The position numbers and the translations under genes were made by a program. The notes beneath the pieces are model-generated. The model was not told where the DNA came from. It saw only the letters and a program-made list of their open reading frames with translations, and ran no database searches. Of a stretch of DNA of 58,800 nucleotides, positions 51,868-58,800 are shown in pieces; positions within the stretch are counted from its first letter, which is position 1, and every line of letters begins with the position of its first letter. Origin of the DNA: an uncultured Olsenella sp. (lineage in GTDB: Bacteria > Actinomycetota > Coriobacteriia > Coriobacteriales > Atopobiaceae); contig OMVJ01000020.1 in NCBI GenBank assembly GCA_900314495.1, forward strand, positions 1 through 58,800. The letters are read 5' to 3'.

Positions 51868-52356
51868 CTATGACTCGTTGACCAGCTTGCCCGTCATGTG
51901 CTCTATGTCCAGCTCATAGCAGAAGACGCGCTTGCCTGCGGAGGCAATCTCACGCTCCACGTCCTCCTCTGTGGGGTAGACGCTGCCCAGGTAGCGCATG
52001 CCCAGCTTGCGCACGGCGGCAATGGTGGCCTCCCCTGGCTCCACCTGACGCAGGCGGCCGAAGCAGATGACGCTCCGGATGTTCAGGCCGAACTTGCCCT
52101 CCACGCGGCAGCCCTCGTCCATGACGCAGAAGCTGGCCTTGTCGTGCGCGCGCATGGCGTCCACCTTGTGGCCCTCCCTGGCGCCGTGGAAGTAGAGCTT
52201 GCCCGCCGCCACGTCGTATGCGTAGTCCAGCGGCACGGCGTAGGGGTAGTCGTCGTCACCCAGGAAGGCCATGACGCCGCGCATGCAGGCGTTCAGCACT
52301 TGGTCGCACTCCTCCCGCGTGAGCTGCTGCTTGGACCTGCGCATGGGTCGGAACAT
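51868..52356 (-). CDS. pyridoxamine-phosphate-oxidase-like flavoprotein (NimA type)
   Basis: 162 residues from the ATG at 52356, which has GGAGG 5 bases upstream. FMN-binding split-barrel fold of the PNPOx-like/NimA group (REECDQVLNACMRGVMAFLG, YPYAVPLDYAYD, GKLYFHGAREGHKVDAM, KASFCVMDEGCRVEG). NimA-like proteins can reduce nitroimidazoles, but most family members have unknown roles. Single gene upstream of the operon promoter, same strand. Confidence 0.85.
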   Translation of the reverse strand: MFRPMRRSKQQLTREECDQVLNACMRGVMAFLGDDDYPYAVPLDYAYDVAAGKLYFHGAREGHKVDAMRAHDKASFCVMDEGCRVEGKFGLNIRSVICFGRLRQVEPGEATIAAVRKLGMRYLGSVYPTEEDVEREIASAGKRVFCYELDIEHMTGKLVNES

Positions 52357-52426
52357 GGGAGCCTCCAATGGCCTGACGGTTTCCTAACGAGCCCCTGGCA
52401 CCAGTGCCGCCAGCGGCCAAGAAGCC

Positions 52427-53224
52427 CTAGGCGAACAGCTCCTCCAGCGCCACCAGCACGCCGTCATCCGCGTTGCTCGAGCAAACGCGGTCAGCCGCGG
52501 CCTTGACCTCGTCGGACGCGTTCTCCATAGCATAGCCGATTCCCGCCCAGCGCAGCATTTCTATGTCGTTGCCGCCGTCACCGAACGCGACGCACTCCTC
52601 CGGCGCGATGCCCCAGCGGTCTGCCAGGCGCTGCAGGCCGCTGGCCTTGTGGCAGCCGGGCACGATGAGGTCAATCTCGCCGTGGCCACTGGACGTGGGC
52701 TCCACGCCCGCGGGCAGCTCCGTACGGAAGCGGCGGACGTACTCCCACGTCTGGTCCGACGGCACATTCAGGGCGAGCTTCAGCACGGGAACGCCCACGG
52801 TGCGCAGGTCGTCCGCCCAGCTAAGGTGGTGGTAGTACTTCTGCATGATGCGGAAGTACTCCTCCGACGTACCCCGCTGCATGTAGGCCATATCCTCGCA
52901 GCTCAGGATGGTCTTCACCTGCGGGTCCGCCTCAATCCAGTCCAGCGTGGCGTCCACCACGTCCGGCGCAAACTGGCCGCAGAAGATCACCTCGTCCGCC
53001 TCGCGCACGTAGGCGCCGTTCTCCGCCACGAAGGTAAGCTCCTGCCAGTAGCCGGGGAAGAAGTCGCGCAGCTGGAAGTACTGGTTGCCGCTGGCGACCA
53101 CAAAGTGGCAACCCGCGGCTTTCATCTTCGCGAGCAGGGCCTGGAAGCGCGGAACGTCAAAGGTGAGGTCGGGACGGCAGAACGTGCCGTCCATGTCAAC
53201 GGCGACCATGCGGATGTTGGACAT
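52427..53224 (-). CDS. HAD-superfamily hydrolase (Cof type)
   Basis: 265 residues. Motif I VAVDMDGTF (Asp10 and Asp12), a Cof-type cap, and motif IV FGDGGNDIEML; Lys in CHKASGLQRL. Sugar-phosphate or flavin-phosphate phosphatase group; substrate not predictable. Independent gene with AGGAGAAA before the ATG. Confidence 0.9.
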   Translation of the reverse strand: MSNIRMVAVDMDGTFCRPDLTFDVPRFQALLAKMKAAGCHFVVASGNQYFQLRDFFPGYWQELTFVAENGAYVREADEVIFCGQFAPDVVDATLDWIEADPQVKTILSCEDMAYMQRGTSEEYFRIMQKYYHHLSWADDLRTVGVPVLKLALNVPSDQTWEYVRRFRTELPAGVEPTSSGHGEIDLIVPGCHKASGLQRLADRWGIAPEECVAFGDGGNDIEMLRWAGIGYAMENASDEVKAAADRVCSSNADDGVLVALEELFA

Positions 53225-53359
53225 GCTGTTTCTCCTGACTGGCGATTGGTGACGTGTGACGTGTTAGATGATGCAGCACGCCAGCGGCCGGCGGAGGCCA
53301 CAGGCCAGCGTTCGGAACGAGCTGGAACGCACGGGTTGGAAACGCCAGGCAGGAGTCAC

Positions 53360-54175
53360 CTACGCCAGGCGCGGTGGCGGCACCAGGCAGTCATAGCGCA
53401 CGGCCTTGCCGGCAATGGAGTAGCTTGGCTTGACGCCTGCGAGGTACGGTCCCTTGGCCGGCCGCTTGATGACCACCTTGCGCGGGTGAGCCGCAAGCGC
53501 CGCGCGCACGAGCTCATCCTCGTCCCCGCAGGGGCTCTCCAGCCGCTGCAGCAGCTGCATCTTCTTCTTGACCGAGGCGCTCTTGTGCCGCTCCGGGAAC
53601 ATGGGGTCCAGCAGGACAACGTCAGGCTGGGCCGCAGCGGCTCCGGCGTCCAGCGCGTCCGACAGCCCCCACAGTGCCGCCACGGAGTCACCCTCCACCA
53701 GCGTCATGCGAGAAACGACCCCTTTGAGCTGCGGTTCATTGGCCGCCCGCTCCAACGCATCCGCCAAGAGCGCCGCAATCACAGGGTCTCTCTCGTACAG
53801 CGTGACGCGAAAACCCGCCGCGGCAAGCAGCAGCGAATCCTCCCCCAAGCCGGCAGTCGCGTCGATTGCCCACGGCGCGGTTGCGCCCTTGGTGCGCGCC
53901 GCCCTTACCAGCAGCTCCCGCTGCAGTGCGCCCTGTCGTATGCGGGGAAGCATGCGAGTCAGGTCCCCGCGCAGCTCCATGCCAGAGCCGACCAGCGAGA
54001 TGCCCTTCTCGTCCACGCGCAGCAGCAGGGCATCCGGCGCCGGCTCTGCGCAAACCACGACGCCAAGGCGCGCGGCCAGTTGCTCGGCGCGCGGCGCAAA
54101 GGCATCACCCGCGGGATGCACCACCACGGGGCATGCCACCGCGGTGCCTTTCTCGATGTCCGCTTGACCAGCCAT
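53360..54175 (-). CDS. rsmJ: RsmJ-like 16S rRNA m2G methyltransferase
   Basis: 271 residues from the ATG at 54175 (GGGGAGGAGG upstream). Rossmann SAM methyltransferase with DATAGLGEDSLLLAAAGFRV and LYERDPVIAALL. The catalytic segment LLDPMFPERHKSASVKKKMQ is diagnostic of RsmJ (E. coli YhiQ), which methylates G1516 of 16S rRNA. The N-terminal extension (PDALLLRVDEKGISLVG) is typical. Confidence 0.85.
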   Translation of the reverse strand: MAGQADIEKGTAVACPVVVHPAGDAFAPRAEQLAARLGVVVCAEPAPDALLLRVDEKGISLVGSGMELRGDLTRMLPRIRQGALQRELLVRAARTKGATAPWAIDATAGLGEDSLLLAAAGFRVTLYERDPVIAALLADALERAANEPQLKGVVSRMTLVEGDSVAALWGLSDALDAGAAAAQPDVVLLDPMFPERHKSASVKKKMQLLQRLESPCGDEDELVRAALAAHPRKVVIKRPAKGPYLAGVKPSYSIAGKAVRYDCLVPPPRLA

Positions 54176-54276
54176 GAGACCTCCTCCCCTGCCATGGTAC
54201 GCGACGGCACCTCCCTTACGGCACAACTTCCGACGCGGAGGTTGTCGCGCTCGGAGGTTGCCGAGTTTGGATGGTG

Positions 54277-54360
54277 CCGAACTTGGAGTACACCAACTTC
54301 GGACGTAATTGGCCCAAAATGCGGCCTGTTTTGTCGGTAGTTGGAGTACTCCAGTTTCGG
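54277..54360. repeat. family B palindrome (copy 1)
   Basis: CCGAACTTGGAGTACACCAA (54277-54296) pairs with the complement of TAGTTGGAGTACTCCAGTTT then CGG (54338-54360), about 21 of 24 matches. The centre ATTGGCCC plus GGCC plus GTTTTGTC (54307-54335) recurs in the palindrome at 55490-55555. It lies in the 403-base gap between the divergent RsmJ and small-protein genes, which holds no other recognised element. Confidence 0.7.
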
Positions 54361-54578
54361 ACAAGGGCATGATACAGGGATGGCCTTGGGGTAGAATGGC
54401 TGTCACTTCATCTTCTAGGCGGGCTGGTCCACTGGTTATGGCGCCCGATGTTCCCATTCATTCCAACGAATTGCAGACTTGCGCGCGGAACGCACATGCG
54501 TCGGCCTCTCTCAGCCGGCCACATGCTGCCGCGCAGTGCCGCATTGGCACCATGACCACCGCCCAAGGAGAATCGCCC

Positions 54579-54800
54579 ATGAGCAAACGCAACAAGAAGC
54601 GCGCCGGCAAGCGCGTGCGGAAGGACAGCCGCTTCCGCGGGGAGGGCAACACCGTCTTCCACATGGACGGCGTCGACGTGACGCTGACACGCATGCCGCG
54701 CATAGACGGTTGGGTGTGCCGCGGCGGCGTCCACGGGGACACCAAGTACAACCGTCGCAAGCAGAAGGCCGACCTGCGCCGGCTGATCGACGAAAGCTAG
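54579..54800 (+). CDS. small basic protein of unknown function
   Basis: 73 residues from the ATG at 54579 (AAGGAG 9 bases upstream). Very rich in Lys and Arg: MSKRNKKRAGKRVRKDSRFR, then a predicted beta segment (TVFHMDGVDVTLTRMPRIDG) and a basic end (KYNRRKQKADLRRLID). Size and charge suggest nucleic-acid binding. I do not recognise a family. The in-frame upstream extension is rejected because it crosses the repeat region. Confidence 0.65.
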   Translation: MSKRNKKRAGKRVRKDSRFRGEGNTVFHMDGVDVTLTRMPRIDGWVCRGGVHGDTKYNRRKQKADLRRLIDES

Positions 54801-54914
54801 CGTGTCGGCAGCCTCGGCATTTGAAGGCCCGAATGCCGCAAGCTCGACCGCCACCCCTGCACCACGAAGCATCGTACAATCATGCCAAACCAAACCCCGG
54901 CCAAGGAGGCACGC

Positions 54915-55460
54915 ATGAACCGCAAGCGAATCAATCCCATGGGGTACGCAAACACCATCGAGCAGGCCATTCCCAAGGGTGTGCTCCTTACCACCAAGGC
55001 CGAAGGCAAGGTCAACAGCATGGTCATTGGTTGGGGCATGCTGGGCCGCGTGTGGTCGCTGCCCACGTTCATCGCCTTCGTCCGCACCAGCCGCTACACG
55101 CACGAGATGCTGGAGAAGAACCCGCAGTTCACCATCAACGTGCCGCTGGATGGGCGGCTACCGCGCGACATCTTCAAGGTCTGTGGCACCCAGAGCGGGC
55201 GCGACCTGAACAAGGTGGAGGCCGCGGGACTCACGCTCGTCAACGGCGACGAGGTGGACGTGCCGGGCATCGCCCAGGCGCCGCTCACGCTGGAGTGCGA
55301 CGTCATGTACCACGCCCTCATGGTCGGTGACGCCCTGCCCGAGGACGTGCGCGCCAACTTCTACCCCGCAGACGTGGACGACATCCGCGCCAGCGGCAGC
55401 CGCTACCTGCACGAGGTCTACTACGGCGAGATCGTGAACGCGTATGTGATCGAGGAGTAG
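54915..55460 (+). CDS. flavin reductase-like FMN-binding split-barrel protein
   Basis: 181 residues from the ATG at 54915 (AAGGAGG 7 bases upstream). Flavoredoxin/flavin-reductase-like domain: PKGVLLTTKAEGKVNSMVIG (FMN-binding N-terminus), WSLPTFIAFVRTSRYTHEML, FTINVPL and AGLTLVNG. Such proteins bind FMN and transfer electrons; family members in anaerobes act on flavins or nitro compounds. Single gene followed by a strong palindrome at 55490. Confidence 0.88.
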   Translation: MNRKRINPMGYANTIEQAIPKGVLLTTKAEGKVNSMVIGWGMLGRVWSLPTFIAFVRTSRYTHEMLEKNPQFTINVPLDGRLPRDIFKVCGTQSGRDLNKVEAAGLTLVNGDEVDVPGIAQAPLTLECDVMYHALMVGDALPEDVRANFYPADVDDIRASGSRYLHEVYYGEIVNAYVIEE

Positions 55461-55489
55461 GCGGCCGCGCCACCACCTCACGCGTAGGG

Positions 55490-55555
55490 GTCAACACCAG
55501 TTCGAGACAGAATTGGCCCGTCGCGGGCCCCGTTTTGTCTCGAACTGGTGTTGAC
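55490..55555. repeat. family B palindrome (copy 2), bidirectional terminator
   Basis: Arms GTCAACACCAGTTCGAGACA (55490-55509) and 55536-55555 are perfect over 20 bp. The centre has GGCCCG/CGGGCC, with ATTGGCCC and GTTTTGTC shared with copy 1. It lies between the flavin-reductase-like gene and the convergent nitroreductase gene. Family A elements share only the GAGACA piece. Confidence 0.8.
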
Positions 55556-55678
55556 GTCACATTGAGACAAGTCTAGGGACGCATAAGAGAGGCGCGGGCA
55601 CCCCGGCCGAGGTGCCCGCGCCATGTTCGAGAAGCTCTGAGAAGCGCTCGCGGTATCAAAGAGGCGTCTCAAGCGCCC

Positions 55679-56251
55679 TTACGCGAACACCTTCACACGG
55701 TCGTCGATGTTCTCGCCGGCCTTCTCTCCCGCGGGGGCAACAATGCCGCCGAAGGGCATCTGGGCAACGAGGCTCCAGCTTTCGGGCACGTCGAAGAGCT
55801 TGCGCACGGCGTCATCGATGACGGGGTTGTAGTGCTGCACGTTTGCGCCGAGCCCCAGGTCGCGCAGGCCGGCCCACACGCTAATCTGCAGCATGCCGTT
55901 GGACTGGGCCGCCCACACGGGGAAGTTGGCGGCGTAGGCGGCGAACTGCTCCTGCAGGCCCTTGACCACGTCGTCGTCCGTGAAGTAGAGCACGGTGCCG
56001 GCCGCGGCCTTGAAGCCGTCAATCTTCTCGCGCGCAACCTTGCCGCCGAAGACGTCGTAGATGGCATCCCAAAGCTCGTCCTGCTTGCTGCCGAGCGCGA
56101 CCACAACGCGCTGGCTCCTCATGTTGAATGCGTCGGGCACCAGCTCCGTGATGCGCTTGATGTCCGCCACGACCTGCTCCTGCGGGACGGGGAGCTCCTT
56201 GTTGAGCGCGTAGACCGAACGCCTCTGTGCCAGGGAATCGATAACTGCCAT
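55679..56251 (-). CDS. nitroreductase-family protein
   Basis: 190 residues. FMN-dependent NAD(P)H oxidoreductase: RRSVYALNKELPVPQEQV (N-terminal RRSxR-type FMN site), FNMRSQRVVVALG, ISVWAGLRDLGLGANVQHYN, and a C-terminal MPFGGIV. Short form of the family, close to the stress-linked nitroreductases of Gram-positive bacteria. AAAGGA precedes the start. It neighbours an extradiol dioxygenase gene and an HxlR regulator. Confidence 0.9.
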   Translation of the reverse strand: MAVIDSLAQRRSVYALNKELPVPQEQVVADIKRITELVPDAFNMRSQRVVVALGSKQDELWDAIYDVFGGKVAREKIDGFKAAAGTVLYFTDDDVVKGLQEQFAAYAANFPVWAAQSNGMLQISVWAGLRDLGLGANVQHYNPVIDDAVRKLFDVPESWSLVAQMPFGGIVAPAGEKAGENIDDRVKVFA

Positions 56252-56332
56252 TGCTCTGTCCTTTCTGTTGTGTGACCCGCCGGCCAGCTGCCGGCGAGGC
56301 CCTTGGTCCTGAAATCCTAACAGTCGAGAATC

Positions 56333-57127
56333 CTACATGCCGAACGCAAGGCCCGTCATAGCAATGCTGCCCAGGTCAAGCGAGTCGTTGAAGACCTGCG
56401 GCCTCTCCCCCTGCGACGCGCCCAGCATGTACACCAGCGGGAGGAAGTGCTCCGGCGTGGGGGCCGCCTTCTTGTAGTTGGGCAGCTTGGCCGCGTTGAC
56501 CACGCGGTCGTCGTCGCGCGCCAGCACCGCGTCGCGCACGGTGGCATTGAAGTCCTTGGCCCAATCGTAGCCGTCGGCAGGCATGTTCCACGTCACGCGG
56601 TACAGGTTGTGCACCACGTTGCCGCTTGCCAACAGCAGGTAGCCCTCGTCGCGCAGGGCCGCAAGCCGCTTGCCCATCTGGTACGACTGCGCCGCGTCCG
56701 CCTGGCGGTTCACGGAGAGCTGCACCAGCGGCACGTCCGCCTGGGGGAAGACGTGGCAGAGCGTGGTCCAGGTACCGTGGTCTATGCCCCAGGTTGTCGG
56801 GGAGTCCGCCTTGGTGCCAAAGTCCGCGCCGGTCAAATCCAGCACGCGCTGCGCCAGCTCAGGGCTACCATCCACGGGATACTTGAAGTCGTACAGCTCC
56901 TGCGGGAAGCCGTACATGTCGTAGACCTGCTCCGGCTTGGGGTCCGTCTGCACCAGCCAGCCGTTGGTGAACCAGTGGGCAGAGACCACCAGCGCGGCCT
57001 TGGGCTTGCCGTGGCGCGCCACAATCTGCCTGCCCACCTGAGCCAGGCCGCGGGTGAACTCGTTGTTGTCCAGCGCTAGGGTGGGGCTGCCGTGCCCCAT
57101 GAACACCGCCGGCATCCTGTTCGTCAT
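56333..57127 (-). CDS. DODA-type extradiol ring-cleavage dioxygenase (YgiD-like)
   Basis: 264 residues from the ATG at 57127. LigB-superfamily, zinc- or iron-dependent: FMGHGSPTLALD (His12), SAHWFTNGW (His51), WGIDHGTWTTL and SGNVVHNLYRV. YgiD-type 4,5-DOPA dioxygenases are closest by motif, but the true substrate is unknown and the need for O2 in an anaerobe is unexplained. Divergent from the HxlR regulator, which likely controls it. Confidence 0.9.
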   Translation of the reverse strand: MTNRMPAVFMGHGSPTLALDNNEFTRGLAQVGRQIVARHGKPKAALVVSAHWFTNGWLVQTDPKPEQVYDMYGFPQELYDFKYPVDGSPELAQRVLDLTGADFGTKADSPTTWGIDHGTWTTLCHVFPQADVPLVQLSVNRQADAAQSYQMGKRLAALRDEGYLLLASGNVVHNLYRVTWNMPADGYDWAKDFNATVRDAVLARDDDRVVNAAKLPNYKKAAPTPEHFLPLVYMLGASQGERPQVFNDSLDLGSIAMTGLAFGM

Positions 57128-57225
57128 GGTCGTTCCTCTCCTGACCCGCCGTCGGGCGGGCGATTCTGCGCTCATGCTGCGTAGAGAGGCACCGCCGCTC
57201 CCGCAGCCGCTAAGATACAAAACAT

Positions 57226-57236
57226 GTACTTGGTAC
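57226..57236. promoter_or_regulatory. candidate HxlR operator between divergent genes
   Basis: GTACTTGGTAC is a palindrome in the 206-base intergenic region 57128-57333; AGTAGGTACC (57290-57299) is a related second site. HxlR-type regulators bind TACT/GTAC-rich palindromes. Inferred from position and motif. Confidence 0.35.
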
Positions 57237-57333
57237 GACTATGATTCTGCATAGGTAAATCCCAGTGCGCAAGAGGGATTTTTCGCAATAGTAGGTACCT
57301 TTCGGCATACCAATGGCAACCACGGAGAGAGAC

Positions 57334-57768
57334 ATGGCACAGACAGGCGCAACGAGCCCGCACACCACCAGCAAGGCCTTCGACAAGGGCGCCGTTCAGG
57401 GGCTGGAGGCGCGCGCCGGCATCCCCAACGGGGCGGAGGTCGTGCCCTGTCCCTTCGTCACCGCCCAGCAGGTGCTGCAGGGCAAGTGGTCCATCCTGGT
57501 GCTTCACCACCTGGCAGACGGCCCCATGCGCTTCAACGAGCTGCGCCGCCGCATGCCGCAGCTGACGGCGGCCACCCTCTCCAACCAGCTGCGCTACCTG
57601 GAAGAGCACGGCATGGTGGCGCGCCAGGTCTTCGCCGAAGTGCCGCCGCGCGTGGAGTACTCGCTCACGCCCATAGGCATCAAGTTCAAGCCCGTGCTGG
57701 ACCAGATACAGATTTGGGGCATGGAGTACATGGCGGAACGGGAGCACGACGGGACGGCCGAGGCTTAG
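57334..57768 (+). CDS. HxlR-family transcriptional regulator
   Basis: 144 residues from the ATG at 57334, with GGAGAG 6 bases upstream; an ATG 21 bases before is in frame but poorly placed. HxlR winged helix-turn-helix: PCPFVTAQQVLQGKWSILVL, RFNELRRRMPQLTAATLSNQ and LRYLEEHGMVARQVF. Cys39 precedes the helix-turn-helix at the position of the redox-sensing Cys of YodB/HypR-type regulators. This, with a nitroreductase and a dioxygenase next door, suggests an electrophile or quinone response. Confidence 0.92.
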   Translation: MAQTGATSPHTTSKAFDKGAVQGLEARAGIPNGAEVVPCPFVTAQQVLQGKWSILVLHHLADGPMRFNELRRRMPQLTAATLSNQLRYLEEHGMVARQVFAEVPPRVEYSLTPIGIKFKPVLDQIQIWGMEYMAEREHDGTAEA

Positions 57769-57907
57769 TCGCCATGTGCCAAGCTAACGCACACTGCCAA
57801 CATCAAGCTGAAATGCATTTCACTGAAATCAGTTTAGGTGAAATTGATTTCAGTTAAAGTAGAGCTGCCACACAACAATCTTGTCAGCCGCAGGAAGGAC
57901 GAGGCGT

Positions 57908-58735
57908 ATGTTTATCGGCAGGGCAAACGAGATGAAGGCTCTCAATACGGCGCTCAACCGTCCAGGTTTCCAGATGGCGGTCATATACGGGCGTCGGCGC
58001 ATTGGCAAGACTACCCTCATCAACCAGTTCGTGAATGCATCCGGCTGCAGGAACGTCTCCTTTGTCGCAACGCAGCGCGACGAACGAGACCTGCTCGAAA
58101 TGCTGGGCGATGCTGTCCTGAGTTCTCTTGCGGAAGACCTTCAGGGTACGGTGCACTTTGATAGCTTCGAGAAGGTGTTCGACTTCATTGCACGGATGGC
58201 TGCGCGAGAGCGAGTCATCTTCTGTATAGATGAGTACCCCTACCTCGCAAGGGAATGTCGCTACATGAATTCGCTCATCCAAGAGTATGCCGACCACGCT
58301 TGGAAGGAGACTCAGCTTTACCTCATCCTATGCGGGTCACTCGTGAGTTTCATGCGAGATGAGGTGCTCAGTGAGAATGCTCCCCTGCATGGCAGGAGCA
58401 CGCTTGAGCTGCAAGTGCGACCAATGGGGTATCGCGACGCCGCCGAATTCGTTCCCAGCTACAGCCTTGAGGACAAGGCCATCGTCTATGGCCTCACCAG
58501 TGGTGTTCCCAAGTATCTGGAGCAGTTCGACGATGCAAGGTCACTCGATGACAACATAGTTGAACAGTTTTTCTCCAGCGGAGGATACTTCTCGGAGGAG
58601 CAAATCCACACGCTCGTCACGGGGGACCGGGCGAATCCCACCGCCTTCAATTCCATTGTCGAGTCAATTGCGACCGGTCACACCAAGTACGGAGAGATTT
58701 CTGAGGCTTCGGTAGTTTGTGTGACAAGGGGCTAG
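57908..58735 (+). CDS. AAA ATPase (archaeal-type, DUF234), C-terminally truncated
   Basis: 275 residues from the ATG at 57908. Typical start MFIGRANEMKALN, Walker A YGRRRIGKTTLI (about residue 28), Walker B VIFCIDEYPYLA and GSLVSFMRDEVL (sensor region). It ends after the start of the winged-helix part (GHTKYGEISEAS then VVCVTRG and a stop), whereas full relatives run to about 450 residues with a C-terminal DUF234 nuclease-like domain. GC is lower here than elsewhere, and the family is often mobile. Probably a broken gene or one cut by a rearrangement near 58700. Confidence 0.78.
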   Translation: MFIGRANEMKALNTALNRPGFQMAVIYGRRRIGKTTLINQFVNASGCRNVSFVATQRDERDLLEMLGDAVLSSLAEDLQGTVHFDSFEKVFDFIARMAARERVIFCIDEYPYLARECRYMNSLIQEYADHAWKETQLYLILCGSLVSFMRDEVLSENAPLHGRSTLELQVRPMGYRDAAEFVPSYSLEDKAIVYGLTSGVPKYLEQFDDARSLDDNIVEQFFSSGGYFSEEQIHTLVTGDRANPTAFNSIVESIATGHTKYGEISEASVVCVTRG

Positions 58736-58736
58736 C

Positions 58737-58800
58737 CTAGGCAGCAACGCTCTTCGCTCCCTTCACGCCCTTCTTCCTCGCCTTCACCGGGCGACCCGGG
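58737..58800 (-). CDS. possible C-terminal end of a minus-strand gene cut by the window
   Basis: Reading in from base 800 the frame is open for 20 codons and ends PGRPVKARKKGVKGAKSVAA then TAG (58739-58737). It is Lys/Arg/Ala-rich with an AT-hook-like GRPVK. Too short to classify. Confidence 0.3.
   Translation of the reverse strand, partial: PGRPVKARKKGVKGAKSVAA

Overview
The window is high-GC, densely coded bacterial DNA. Gene content (glycogen branching enzyme, glycyl-radical enzymology, sucrose PTS with several GH32 enzymes, O2-sensitive Fe-S maturation genes) and codon style point to an anaerobic, sugar-fermenting actinobacterium. My best guess is class Coriobacteriia (Atopobiaceae/Olsenella-like). 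This is inference; no rRNA or tRNA gene is present to confirm it.

Layout. 1-3071: end of glgB, a membrane-anchored spermidine-synthase-fold protein and an EamA transporter. 3068-8279: a glycyl radical enzyme, its activase, a DeoR-type regulator and a fructose-6-phosphate-aldolase-like enzyme; the two promoter regions share a candidate operator. 8606-14139: an esterase with a histone-H1-like tail, an ATP-grasp protein, a GNAT acetyltransferase, a zinc-ribbon membrane protein and a LarA-type racemase. 14230-28954: a sucrose/fructan island with five GH32 enzymes, ScrR-type repressor, sucrose-type PTS permease (EIIA region broken), fructokinase, sucrose phosphorylase and a HAD phosphatase. Three near-identical 20-bp LacI-type operators tie parts of it together. 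29109-38595: a toxin-antitoxin pair, HIT protein, a broken DUF4160 pair, two helicases, an Rpn-type nuclease, a NifX-like protein and EngB.

38920-51608 is the most remarkable part: a compact ten-gene minus-strand operon. In transcription order it encodes a NifH-like protein, a fused NifD-NifK-like protein, HypF, HypC, HypD, HypE, a second NifH-like protein, separate NifD-like and NifK-like proteins, and a HydE-type radical SAM enzyme. HypCDEF normally build the Fe(CN)2(CO) unit of [NiFe] hydrogenases, and HydE acts on the [FeFe] hydrogenase cofactor. Here no hydrogenase subunit, HypA/HypB, HydF/HydG or NifB is seen. I infer an uncharacterised system that makes or uses an Fe-CN/CO organometallic cofactor in a nitrogenase-like reductase, possibly with one NifDK set as scaffold and the other as catalyst. 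A NifX-like carrier lies about 3 kb away (35312-35656).

51868-58800: flavin/nitro-reductase-type proteins, a HAD phosphatase, RsmJ methyltransferase, an extradiol dioxygenase/HxlR pair and a truncated AAA ATPase. Several families of long perfect or near-perfect palindromes lie between genes throughout and sometimes supply the stop codons of the flanking genes.
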